Below are positions 1 to 7,078 of a stretch of DNA of 13,732 nucleotides, one piece after another. The stretch comes from an uncultured Lachnospiraceae bacterium. Its GTDB lineage: Bacteria; Bacillota; Clostridia; Lachnospirales; Lachnospiraceae. Under the pieces are notes generated by a model. The model had not been told where the DNA came from, did not search any database, and worked only from the letters and a program-made list of their open reading frames with translations. The first letter of the stretch is position 1. Each line of letters starts with the position of its first letter. The stretch covers positions 1 to 13,732 of the forward strand of contig CALAEX010000103.1 in NCBI GenBank assembly GCA_937891165.1, in the 5' to 3' direction. The translations under genes and the position numbers were made by a program.

Positions 1-941
1 TTGTTACCTGCACCGATTAAGCCCATCATTTCTACGTGAGCTGGTACGGAGGAAGAACCTGCGAACTGTGCATCAGAGTGCATACGTCCAAGAGTATCTG
101 TCATACCATAGGAAGCTGGACCTGCTGCCATGTTATCTGGGTGAAGTGTTCTACCTGTACCACCACCAGATGCTACGGAGAAGTACTTCTTGCCCTGTTC
201 GATACATTCTTTCTTATAAGTACCTGCTACAGGATGCTGGAATCTAGTTGGGTTTGTGGAGTTACCAGTAATGGAAACGTCTACAGCTTCCTTATGCATG
301 ATAGCTACACCTTCACAAACGTCATTTGCACCATAACAATTAACTTTTGCACGAAGACCTTCGGAGTAAGACTTACGGAATACTTCCTTAACTTCGTTTG
401 TATATGGGTTATATTCTGTTTCTACATAAGTAAAACCATTGATTCTTGCGATAATCTGAGCTGCGTCCTTACCAAGACCATTTAAGATAACTCTTAATGG
501 CTTTGTACGAACCTTGTTAGCCTTTTCAGCGATACCGATAGCACCTTCAGCTGCTGCGAAGGATTCATGACCTGCTAAGAATGCGAAACATTCTGTATCT
601 TCTTCCAATAACATCTTACCAAGGTTACCATGTCCAAGACCTACCTTACGAGTATCAGCAACAGAACCTGGAATACAGAAAGCCTGAAGACCTTCACCGA
701 TTGCTGCAGCTGCATCAGCTGCTTTTCTACAATCTTTCTTAATAGCGATTGCTGCACCTACGATGTATGCCCAGCAAGCGTTTTCAAAACAGATTGGCTG
801 AATGCCTTTTACCTGATTGTAAACATCAAGACCTGCATCCTTTGTAATCTTTTCAGCTTCTTCGATAGAAGCGATACCATAGCTGTTTAATACAGCATTG
901 ATTTTATCAATTCTTCTTTCATAAGACTCAAATAATGCCAT
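1..941 (-). CDS. GGGtGRT family protein, 3' end cut by window edge
   Basis: 313 codons are visible from the ATG at 941; no stop is reached before the left edge, so the C-terminus is missing. The protein begins MALFESYERRIDKINAVL and contains the GGGTGRT signature at residues 259-265, which names this Pfam family of unknown function. No signal peptide or membrane segment is seen, so it is probably cytoplasmic. The ribosome binding site AGGAGGG (951-957) overlaps the stop codon of the upstream scaffold gene, and only 14 nt separate the genes, so the two are likely translationally coupled. Codon use (many GGT, AAG and AAC codons) differs from most other genes here and suggests high expression; that is inference. 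The family call is firm because of the motif and the partner gene. The biochemical role is unknown. Confidence 0.88.
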   Translation of the reverse strand, partial: MALFESYERRIDKINAVLNSYGIASIEEAEKITKDAGLDVYNQVKGIQPICFENACWAYIVGAAIAIKKDCRKAADAAAAIGEGLQAFCIPGSVADTRKVGLGHGNLGKMLLEEDTECFAFLAGHESFAAAEGAIGIAEKANKVRTKPLRVILNGLGKDAAQIIARINGFTYVETEYNPYTNEVKEVFRKSYSEGLRAKVNCYGANDVCEGVAIMHKEAVDVSITGNSTNPTRFQHPVAGTYKKECIEQGKKYFSVASGGGTGRTLHPDNMAAGPASYGMTDTLGRMHSDAQFAGSSSVPAHVEMMGLIGAGN

Positions 942-955
942 TTTTGTGTACCCTC

Positions 956-1651
956 CTACTCTTTTCTTGGGTCGATAATCTTAACTGCATCAGCAACACG
1001 ACCATACTGACCTTTTGCCTTTTCATAAGCTGTGTTAGGGTCATCACCCTTCTTGATGAAGTCAGTCATCTTTCCAAGACTTACAAACTGGTAACCAATA
1101 ATCTGGTCATCTGCGTCAAGAGCAATACCTGTTACATAACCTTCTGCCATTTCAAGGTAACGAGGACCTTTCTTTAAAGTACCATACATAGTACCAACCT
1201 GGCTTCTTAAGCCCTTACCTAAATCTTCAAGACCTGCACCTACTGGAAGACCATCTTCAGAGAACGCACTCTGTGTTCTACCATAAACAATCTGTAAGAA
1301 CAATTCTCTCATTGCTGTATTGATAGCATCACAAACTAAGTCTGTGTTTAATGCTTCTAATACAGTAAGACCTGGAAGAATTTCTGCTGCCATAGCTGCA
1401 GAGTGTGTCATACCAGAACAACCAATAGTTTCAACTAATGCTTCCTGAATGATACCTTCTTTAACGTTCAGTGTAAGCTTACATGCACCCTGCTGAGGAG
1501 CACACCAGCCAATACCGTGTGTAAGACCAGAAATATCCTTTACTTCTTTGGATTTTACCCACTTTGCTTCTTCTGGAATAGGTGCAGCACCATGATGTAC
1601 ACCCTGAGCAACTGGGCACATTGCTTCTACTTCATGTGAATAGATAATCAT
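956..1651 (-). CDS. Iron-sulfur cluster assembly scaffold protein (NifU/IscU N-terminal-like)
   Basis: 231 residues from the ATG at 1651. A TTG start 18 nt upstream is rejected because it would sit inside the AAAGGAG ribosome binding site that correctly serves 1651. The first half resembles the IscU/NifU-N fold: a GACKLTLNV strand with Cys57 and a GCSG turn with Cys78, matching the first two ligand cysteines of IscU. Further cysteines are Cys12, Cys50 and Cys107. I do not find the third IscU cysteine in its usual H-C context; that region reads QSAFSEDGLP. The C-terminal part (about 150-231) extends beyond an ordinary IscU and may be specific to this subfamily. It is the first gene of a tight pair with the GGGtGRT gene. 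It probably binds or transfers an Fe-S cluster for, or with, that partner (inference). Confidence 0.85.
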   Translation of the reverse strand: MIIYSHEVEAMCPVAQGVHHGAAPIPEEAKWVKSKEVKDISGLTHGIGWCAPQQGACKLTLNVKEGIIQEALVETIGCSGMTHSAAMAAEILPGLTVLEALNTDLVCDAINTAMRELFLQIVYGRTQSAFSEDGLPVGAGLEDLGKGLRSQVGTMYGTLKKGPRYLEMAEGYVTGIALDADDQIIGYQFVSLGKMTDFIKKGDDPNTAYEKAKGQYGRVADAVKIIDPRKE

Positions 1652-1712
1652 GTTTAGGACTCCTTTCAATCCATTTTCTAGATTTTCAAGCAGAAAGTTC
1701 CAATTTTATTTT

Positions 1713-1732
1713 CTGAGTTTAACTATACTCAG
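1713..1732. promoter_or_regulatory. Inverted repeat upstream of the scaffold gene
   Basis: CTGAGT (1713-1718) and ACTCAG (1727-1732) form a 6-bp inverted repeat with an 8-nt spacer, about 62-80 nt upstream of the scaffold start. On the minus strand the repeat covers TATAGT (1727-1722), a possible -10 element, but I see no good -35 partner. It could be an operator or chance. The rest of 1652-1842 is AT-rich with no gene. Confidence 0.25.
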
Positions 1733-1842
1733 TCCACAAATCGACATTTTCTGCACTACCTCTATTTTCTCATAAAAAATCAATTTCGTCTATACTTTTT
1801 CTCAAAAAATTTTAAATCTACAGAATTTTTTCTCTATTTTTC

Positions 1843-1871
1843 TTGACGCATTGTATTGTTTGTATTATAAT
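1843..1871 (+). promoter_or_regulatory. Sigma-A-type promoter of the YtrA-type operon
   Basis: TTGACG (1843-1848), a 17-nt spacer and a perfect TATAAT (1866-1871) give a near-consensus housekeeping promoter, with an expected start near 1878. The spacer, -10 box and start region lie inside the palindrome at 1850-1892, which implies direct repression by steric block. Confidence 0.8.
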
Positions 1872-1892
1872 CTATAATACAAACAATACAAT
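1850..1892. promoter_or_regulatory. 43-bp palindromic operator, probably for the YtrA-type regulator
   Basis: Two perfect 20-nt arms (1850-1869 and 1873-1892) flank a 3-nt centre, ATC. The arms read ATTGTATTGTTTGTATTATA and its reverse complement. Regulators of the YtrA subfamily of GntR proteins are known to bind long palindromes over their own promoters, and the regulator gene starts 46 nt downstream. The palindrome is seen directly; the assignment to this regulator is inference from position. An RNA hairpin role is less likely because the palindrome covers the -10 box and only its second half would be transcribed from this promoter. Confidence 0.75.
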
Positions 1893-1938
1893 ATTGCTTT
1901 ATCTTAACCGATTTTCTAAATAAAAAAGGAGGTGCTTT

Positions 1939-2316
1939 ATGTTATTAAAACTTGATTTTTCTATAGATACTCCTATCTATCTACAAATCCGAAATCAAAT
2001 TGTAATTGGAATTGCAAATGGCAGTTTAAAAGCAGGAGAAAAATTGCCACCCATTCGTACTCTTGCTTCTGAAACAGGTATCAATACGATGACCGTAAAT
2101 AAAGCTTATCAACTTTTAAAGCAAGAGGGATTTATTATCACCGACCGAAGACTTGGTGCAATGGTGAATCTTGAACGTTCTCCTAATGCAACCACTTCTT
2201 TAATAGAACACAAAGAATTACGACTACTAATTTCTGAATTTTATGTAAATGGAATAAGCAAAGAAGAATTATTAGATGCCTGTAGTGCTATTTATGACTC
2301 TTTAACAAAATCTTGA
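1939..2316 (+). CDS. GntR-family transcriptional regulator, YtrA subfamily
   Basis: 125 residues, the usual length for YtrA-type GntR regulators, which have a winged helix-turn-helix but only a short C-terminal dimerisation tail in place of a ligand-binding domain. The DNA-binding domain spans about residues 8-78: PIYLQIRNQIVIGI, then the recognition region TLASETGINTMTVNKAYQLL, then the wing around GFIITDRRLGAMV. The ribosome binding site AAGGAGGTG lies 4-13 nt before the ATG. It is first in a two-gene operon; its TGA stop overlaps the ribosome binding site of the next gene. It probably represses its own promoter through the palindrome at 1850-1892. In this subfamily the inducing cue is often cell-envelope stress, but nothing here identifies it. 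Confidence 0.93.
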   Translation: MLLKLDFSIDTPIYLQIRNQIVIGIANGSLKAGEKLPPIRTLASETGINTMTVNKAYQLLKQEGFIITDRRLGAMVNLERSPNATTSLIEHKELRLLISEFYVNGISKEELLDACSAIYDSLTKS

Positions 2317-2329
2317 AAGGAGGATTTCT

Positions 2330-3721
2330 ATGAATACTTTTTTACTTATTTTCCTTACGGTTTGTTTTTTACCAATCGTCCCACTCCTCTATTTTACATT
2401 ACGCAATGAAGCAAAACCTCATAATAATATTATTCTTTCTACAACACTTCCAAAAGAAGCTTGGGAAGATGAACGAGTTCTCAACATTACTAAAAACTTC
2501 AAAAAAGAACTAAACTTTTATACATTCCTTGTCTTAATTTTATATGTACCAGTCTTTTTTATACCTTACATATCAATCGTTATGACATATCTTTTAACAT
2601 GGATCATTTTTCTTTTAATTCTTCCATATTTACCATATCGCAAATATGGATTAAAATTAAGAGCATTAAAAAAAGAGCACTGGTACCACCCAGAACTTGT
2701 AAAAATTTCTGTAACTGATACAAAAAGCTACTCCGTATTTGAAGAAAAACAAAATAACTATAGCTTTATACACTTTTTACTTCCATTGATTATCAATTTT
2801 ATACCTATGTTATTTCCACTTGTTGTTGTAACAGAAGATTCTAACTTTTTGCTCTACTTTATCGTTTTAGTGAATGCATTATGTATTTTATTGTTTTATG
2901 TTTGTTATCGTTTTGCTTATCGCAAAAAAAGCGACCGTATCAATAGCGACAATATAACAACTAAAAACTTAACTCGTATTCGTAGATATTACTGGTGTCA
3001 ATTTTGGTTAGCCATTTCTTGGCTCACTGCCATTTTTAGTTTTGCTGCTATTTTTATCTATAGTGCTGGATTATTTTTCTTAATTTTAATTATGATATAC
3101 TCTTTGGCTATTCTTCTCTATGTAATTGGAATTGAAGTAAAATTTCGGTCTATTCAACATCGTTTTAATCAAAATGAACCTTCTGAAATTTTAGTAGATG
3201 AAGACGATTATTGGCCATTAGGATTACTTGGTACTTACTATTACAATGAAAATGATAATAATAGCTTTGTTAATACTCGTGTTGGATTTGGTACTACCGT
3301 TAATGTTGCTAAACCTCTTTGTAAAGCTATTATGATTTTTTCTGGCATTCTCGTTCTTGCTATGCCCCTTCTTGGTGTTTGGCTAATCGCAGATGAATTT
3401 TCTACGGTAGAAATTATTTTAACAGATAACTCTATTGAAGCACATCATACAGGTATAGAATACGAAGTACCATTAGAAGACATTATTTCCTATGAACTTT
3501 TAACAGAACTTCCAAAAATAAGCCGTATAGCTGGCACAAGCTTAGATAACGTAGCCAAAGGAATTTACTCCGTCAAAGGAATTGATACAAACTGTAGACT
3601 CTGCTTATACCCAAAAGCAGAACTTTTCCTACTCTTAGAAACAGAAGATCAAATCTATTTATTTGGTATGGAAAATACAGAAACGATGAAAAATATTTAC
3701 AATTCCCTTTCTCAAGAATAA
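2330..3721 (+). CDS. Multi-pass membrane protein with DUF5808-like motif and C-terminal PH-like domain
   Basis: 463 residues. About eight hydrophobic segments are visible near 4-24, 61-80, 82-103, 145-167, 172-194, 225-245, 246-268 and 333-354. Between the last two lies DEDDYW (290-295), followed by YYNENDNNSFV and the RVGFGTTVNVAKPL stretch (to about 340), which resembles the short DUF5808 motif. After the last membrane segment, residues 358-460 look like a bacterial PH-like domain (alternating strands, then the helix ETMKNIYNSL). The gene follows the YtrA-type regulator after 13 nt with the strong site AAAGGAGG and is surely co-transcribed. YtrA operons commonly encode ABC transporters or membrane proteins; no ATPase gene follows here. 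Function is not known. An envelope-stress or membrane-homeostasis role is inference from the regulator type. Confidence 0.8.
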   Translation: MNTFLLIFLTVCFLPIVPLLYFTLRNEAKPHNNIILSTTLPKEAWEDERVLNITKNFKKELNFYTFLVLILYVPVFFIPYISIVMTYLLTWIIFLLILPYLPYRKYGLKLRALKKEHWYHPELVKISVTDTKSYSVFEEKQNNYSFIHFLLPLIINFIPMLFPLVVVTEDSNFLLYFIVLVNALCILLFYVCYRFAYRKKSDRINSDNITTKNLTRIRRYYWCQFWLAISWLTAIFSFAAIFIYSAGLFFLILIMIYSLAILLYVIGIEVKFRSIQHRFNQNEPSEILVDEDDYWPLGLLGTYYYNENDNNSFVNTRVGFGTTVNVAKPLCKAIMIFSGILVLAMPLLGVWLIADEFSTVEIILTDNSIEAHHTGIEYEVPLEDIISYELLTELPKISRIAGTSLDNVAKGIYSVKGIDTNCRLCLYPKAELFLLLETEDQIYLFGMENTETMKNIYNSLSQE

Positions 3722-3756
3722 AATTATTTCACAACTTAATACGCTACTCATTTAAA

Positions 3757-3785
3757 TTGATACAATCATAACTAAACACTATATA
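3757..3785 (+). promoter_or_regulatory. Possible promoter ahead of hairpin element copy 1
   Basis: TTGATA (3757-3762), a 17-nt spacer and TATATA (3780-3785) predict a transcript starting near 3792 that would contain the whole hairpin at 3821-3895. No open reading frame follows on this strand. The region is AT-rich, so a chance match is quite possible. Confidence 0.3.
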
Positions 3786-3820
3786 ACAACATTATTTTGT
3801 CTTGAATACATTTGGCAAAC

Positions 3821-3895
3821 GAAATCCCCTTATTTGTATCTGATAAGGACCGTTTAGAAACGGCAGTCCTTATCAGATACAAATAAGGGGATTTC
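3821..3895. repeat. Long perfect hairpin, palindromic element copy 1
   Basis: A perfect 30-bp inverted repeat (3821-3850 with 3866-3895) encloses a small inner hairpin, CGTTTAGAAACG, plus three unpaired bases, GCA. The element sits between the convergent membrane-protein and hexapeptide-protein genes and could terminate transcription from either side. It is longer and more perfect than an ordinary intrinsic terminator and lacks a convincing T-run on either strand. Positions 3837-3871 match 11876-11910 at 33 of 35 bases, so this is one copy of a dispersed element. No protein is encoded in 3722-3913. Confidence 0.85.
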
Positions 3896-3913
3896 ATTTA
3901 ATAATTTTATTTA

Positions 3914-4582
3914 TTATCTCTTTTGTGCTACTTCTCCTGCTTTTTTATAAATAGAACCTGCTGGTACACAGCCTCTCACGGAAGAAAGCGGATAAATATT
4001 TGTCTTCTGTCCGACTACTGTACCTGGATTTAATACAGAGCCACATCCAACTTCTACATAGTCTCCTAAAATAGCTCCCATTTTCTTTAATCCTGTTTTT
4101 ATAGATTCTTCTCCATCTTTTACAACAACTAACGTTTTATCTGATTTTACATTGGATGTAATAGAACCTGCTCCCATATGTGCTTTATATCCTAAAATAG
4201 AATCCCCCACATAGTTATAATGAGGAACTTGTACTTTATTAAACAAAATAACATTTTTTAATTCTGTAGAGTTTCCGACAACTGCCCCTTCTCCTATCAA
4301 TGCATTTCCTCGAATAAAAGCACAATGTCTAATTTCTGCTCCTGCACAAATAATGGTTGGTCCTGTAATAGACGCTGTTGGAGCAACCACTGCTGTTTTA
4401 TGAATCCAAATATGCTCTCCTACTTTTTTATATTCTTCTTCTGAAAGATGTTTTCCAAGTTCCAAAATTGTCATACCAATGAGTGGAAGCGCTTCCCATG
4501 GATAAGTTACTCCTGCTAATGTTTCTGTTGCCATTGTTTCTGTTAAGTCAAATAACTTACTTACTCTATACTGTTCTAACAT
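3914..4582 (-). CDS. Left-handed beta-helix (hexapeptide repeat) acyltransferase-like protein
   Basis: 222 residues with start ATG at 4582 and ribosome binding site GGAGGA. Residues about 55-215 are hexapeptide repeats of a left-handed beta-helix (IWIHKTAVVAPTA, AEIRHCAFIRGNALIGEGAVVGN and on). The stretch from His121 (HYNYVGDSILG, then MGAGSIT) closely resembles the acetyltransferase half of GlmU, where the equivalent His is catalytic. The first 50 residues are not a nucleotidyltransferase domain, so it cannot be a complete GlmU even though such proteins are often labelled UDP-GlcNAc pyrophosphorylase. It probably transfers an acetyl group to a sugar or sugar nucleotide; the substrate is unknown. 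It is the last gene of the minus-strand operon, 14 nt after the HEPN gene, and is followed by the hairpin at 3821-3895. Confidence 0.8.
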   Translation of the reverse strand: MLEQYRVSKLFDLTETMATETLAGVTYPWEALPLIGMTILELGKHLSEEEYKKVGEHIWIHKTAVVAPTASITGPTIICAGAEIRHCAFIRGNALIGEGAVVGNSTELKNVILFNKVQVPHYNYVGDSILGYKAHMGAGSITSNVKSDKTLVVVKDGEESIKTGLKKMGAILGDYVEVGCGSVLNPGTVVGQKTNIYPLSSVRGCVPAGSIYKKAGEVAQKR

Positions 4583-4596
4583 AAAAATTCCTCCAT

Positions 4597-5016
4597 TTAT
4601 TTATTTTTTTCTGAAAGTTCTTCGCAAATATATAAATTATGTTGTTTGCGATATCCATTCACTGCTTGAATGACATGTTTCATCACTACAACACATTCTT
4701 CACTTATTTCTTTATCCACCTCTACATAGTCCTCTCCAGGATATCTGACAAAATAAAAATCGGTTAAAAACGTTAATTCCTTTATATCCAAAGAAAGAAT
4801 TACTCCTGCCCTTTTTATTTCCTGATAAATACTACGCAGATTATGAGAGCTTAAAATTCTTGGATTACTAATACAGACACGCTCTGCAATCGATTTTAAC
4901 ACCTTTTCAGCAATCTGTTGTGCATTTACAGCAATCTGATTATCGTGCTTTAAATGCCAAATATCTTTCATAAAAAGCATATCGTCACACGCTACGTCGT
5001 AATAATCCTTTCTCAT
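4597..5016 (-). CDS. HEPN domain-containing protein
   Basis: 139 residues, start ATG at 5016 with ribosome binding site AGGAGG. It opens YYDVACDDMLFMKDI and runs through an all-helical pattern with AEKVLKSIAE, SSHNLRSIYQEI and DFYFVRYPGEDYVEV, characteristic of small HEPN proteins. I do not see the RNA-cleaving R-x4-6-H motif of ribonuclease HEPN toxins, and no MNT nucleotidyltransferase antitoxin gene is adjacent, so a classical HEPN-MNT toxin-antitoxin pair is not supported. It lies 55 nt after topB and 14 nt before the hexapeptide gene on the same strand, so it is probably in their operon. It may bind nucleic acid or nucleotides. Biological role unknown. Confidence 0.8.
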   Translation of the reverse strand: MRKDYYDVACDDMLFMKDIWHLKHDNQIAVNAQQIAEKVLKSIAERVCISNPRILSSHNLRSIYQEIKRAGVILSLDIKELTFLTDFYFVRYPGEDYVEVDKEISEECVVVMKHVIQAVNGYRKQHNLYICEELSEKNK

Positions 5017-5071
5017 AACATCCTCCTATTTTCACCACTTTAGGAAGATTCTCCAAACGCTCAAAGCTTTT

Positions 5072-7078
5072 TTATTCTTTATAGTTTTTCGCTGATTCTA
5101 AAAATAACTTCACAATCGAATTCTGATTATTCAATCCTTTTACACCATTTGTCATTCGACTTACAAATCCATTCAACTTCTCCATATACTCTTTTGATGT
5201 AATACTACCTTCTGCTACATAAGTCAACCCTTTTTCCCAACTAGCAGTTAATTCCGCATTTAACAAAGATTTTATGGAACTTGCGACAACATCATAAATT
5301 ACTTCTCCTAGTAACGTTGGAGTAATCACTTGTGTCTTTTTGTTTAAGTTTAAATAAGTAATTTTAATCAGTTTATTTAAAATTTCTGCACGAGTAGCAC
5401 TTGTCCCAATACCACTTCCTTTGATTTGTGCACGAAGGTCTTCATCCTCAATAAACTGACCTGCATTTTCCATTGTCAAAATAAGCGAACCAGAATTATA
5501 ACGCTTTGGCGGTGATGTTTCTCCCTCTTTTATATTATATTCTTGTACCACCAATTCCATGCCTTTTTTCAGTGTTTGAAACAAAGAAAGCATCTCTGCA
5601 CCTAATTCTACTTCTTCTGTTCCCTCTTTTTCTTTTCCATCCTTTGCCTCTACCTTTTTCTTTGTTGGTTGTCCTGCCACTTTATAGTAACCTTCTTCTA
5701 ATAACACTCGAAAATTAGCAAAGAAATGTTCCTCCCCTATCAATAATTCTATGGAAAGCTTTTGATATATCGCTGGAGGATAAAAAATACTAAGAAAACG
5801 TCTGACTATCAGCTCATACACTTTACCTGCCAGAGCAGATAAACCATTCAAAGCCGAAAGTCCTTGTCCAGTTGGAATAATGGCATAATGGTCTGTAATC
5901 TGCTTATCATTGACATATCTGCTTTTACTAATCCCCTGAAAACTTTTATTGTCTAATACTTCCGTGGCAAACAAAGATAATGTTCCAAAATTTTTTAATC
6001 CACGAATGTTTTTCTCAATTTGTTTTGCCACTGCGGTAGACAATACTCTAGCATCCGTTCTTGGATAAGTCACTAACTTCTTTTCATATAATTCTTGTGC
6101 AATTTTCAATGTTTCATCAGGACTAATTTTAAACAATTTAGAACATTCATTTTGAAGTTCCGCCAAATTAAATAACAATGGAGGATGTTTATTTTCTTTC
6201 TTTTTCTCTATTTTCTCAATTTTGGCAGGTAATCCTTGTAATGCTTGTATCAATTCTTTTGCATCTTTTTCTTCTTTAAATCCATTTTCTTTATACATGA
6301 TTGGATTCTGAAAATATTTACTTCCTTCTACTGCTCTAAATTCTGCATCAAATGTCGTTTCCCCTGTTTGCACACTGGCAATTACTCGGTAAAATGGTGT
6401 TTTTACAAATGCCCTAATTTCTCTTTCTCGTCTTACTACCATTCCAAGAACGCAAGTCATCACTCGACCTACGGAAATGGGGATATTTTTTTCTGATTTC
6501 ATAAATTTTTTTACAGAATATCCATACTTTAAAGTTAAAATTCTAGAGAAATTAATCCCCATCAAATAATCTTCTTTTGCACGAAGATAAGCAGAATCTG
6601 ACAAATTATCATATTCATTCCAAAGTTTTGCTTCTCTAATACCACGCAAAATTTCTTCTTCTGTTTGAGAGTCAATCCAAACTCTACGACGCTCCTTTTC
6701 TTTTGGCACTTGTGCCATCTGGTCTACTAATCGATAAATATATTCTCCTTCTCGTCCAGAGTCGGTACAAATATAAATACACTTTATATCTTCTCTCAAT
6801 AATAATGATTTTACAATCTGAAACTGTTTTTCTACCGCTGGAATTATCTCATATTTATATTCTTTAGGCAAAAATGGCAGTGTTTCCACTGCCCATTTTT
6901 TTAATACAGGGTCATAGCTTTCTGGATAGCTCATCGTGACTAAATGTCCAACACACCATGTTACCACACTTTCTGCTGACTCCTGATAACCGTCCTTACG
7001 GGAAAAATTTTGTTTCAGAGCTTTTGCAAATTCTTGTGCCACACTTGGCTTTTCTGCAATAAATAAATTTTTACTCAT
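5072..7078 (-). CDS. topB: DNA topoisomerase III (type IA)
   Basis: 668 residues, close to the usual length for bacterial topoisomerase III. It relaxes negative supercoils and decatenates DNA through a transient 5'-phosphotyrosine. The Toprim domain starts at residue 3 with FIAEKPSVA (catalytic Glu9) and contains CTDSGREGE (Asp106, Glu110, Glu112); the second aspartate of the DxD motif is Gly108, a variant I recall in other TopB proteins. SVGRVMT lies at 202-208. The catalytic tyrosine is Tyr338 in VTYPRTDAR. GSGIGTSATRAEI near 553-566 is the conserved domain IV motif. No C-terminal four-cysteine zinc fingers are present, consistent with topo III and against topo I (TopA). The start overlaps the stop of the upstream gene by 8 nt (ATGAGTAA), so the two are co-translated. 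Confidence 0.96.
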   Translation of the reverse strand: MSKNLFIAEKPSVAQEFAKALKQNFSRKDGYQESAESVVTWCVGHLVTMSYPESYDPVLKKWAVETLPFLPKEYKYEIIPAVEKQFQIVKSLLLREDIKCIYICTDSGREGEYIYRLVDQMAQVPKEKERRRVWIDSQTEEEILRGIREAKLWNEYDNLSDSAYLRAKEDYLMGINFSRILTLKYGYSVKKFMKSEKNIPISVGRVMTCVLGMVVRREREIRAFVKTPFYRVIASVQTGETTFDAEFRAVEGSKYFQNPIMYKENGFKEEKDAKELIQALQGLPAKIEKIEKKKENKHPPLLFNLAELQNECSKLFKISPDETLKIAQELYEKKLVTYPRTDARVLSTAVAKQIEKNIRGLKNFGTLSLFATEVLDNKSFQGISKSRYVNDKQITDHYAIIPTGQGLSALNGLSALAGKVYELIVRRFLSIFYPPAIYQKLSIELLIGEEHFFANFRVLLEEGYYKVAGQPTKKKVEAKDGKEKEGTEEVELGAEMLSLFQTLKKGMELVVQEYNIKEGETSPPKRYNSGSLILTMENAGQFIEDEDLRAQIKGSGIGTSATRAEILNKLIKITYLNLNKKTQVITPTLLGEVIYDVVASSIKSLLNAELTASWEKGLTYVAEGSITSKEYMEKLNGFVSRMTNGVKGLNNQNSIVKLFLESAKNYKE

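Noticed and set aside
36..485. 149-codon open frame on the plus strand.
   Set aside because: It is antisense to the GGGtGRT gene, rich in Cys/Thr/Ser as expected for a mirror frame, and has no ribosome binding site.
1713..1732. Firm operator for the Fe-S scaffold operon.
   Set aside because: Six-bp arms in AT-rich DNA with no clear -35 box are too weak; kept only as a low-confidence feature.
3914..4582. Full GlmU or UDP-GlcNAc pyrophosphorylase.
   Set aside because: There is no nucleotidyltransferase domain or its LxxGxGTRM-type motif; only the beta-helix part is present.
4597..5016. Toxin of a HEPN-MNT toxin-antitoxin pair.
   Set aside because: No MNT gene is adjacent and no R-x4-6-H motif is visible.
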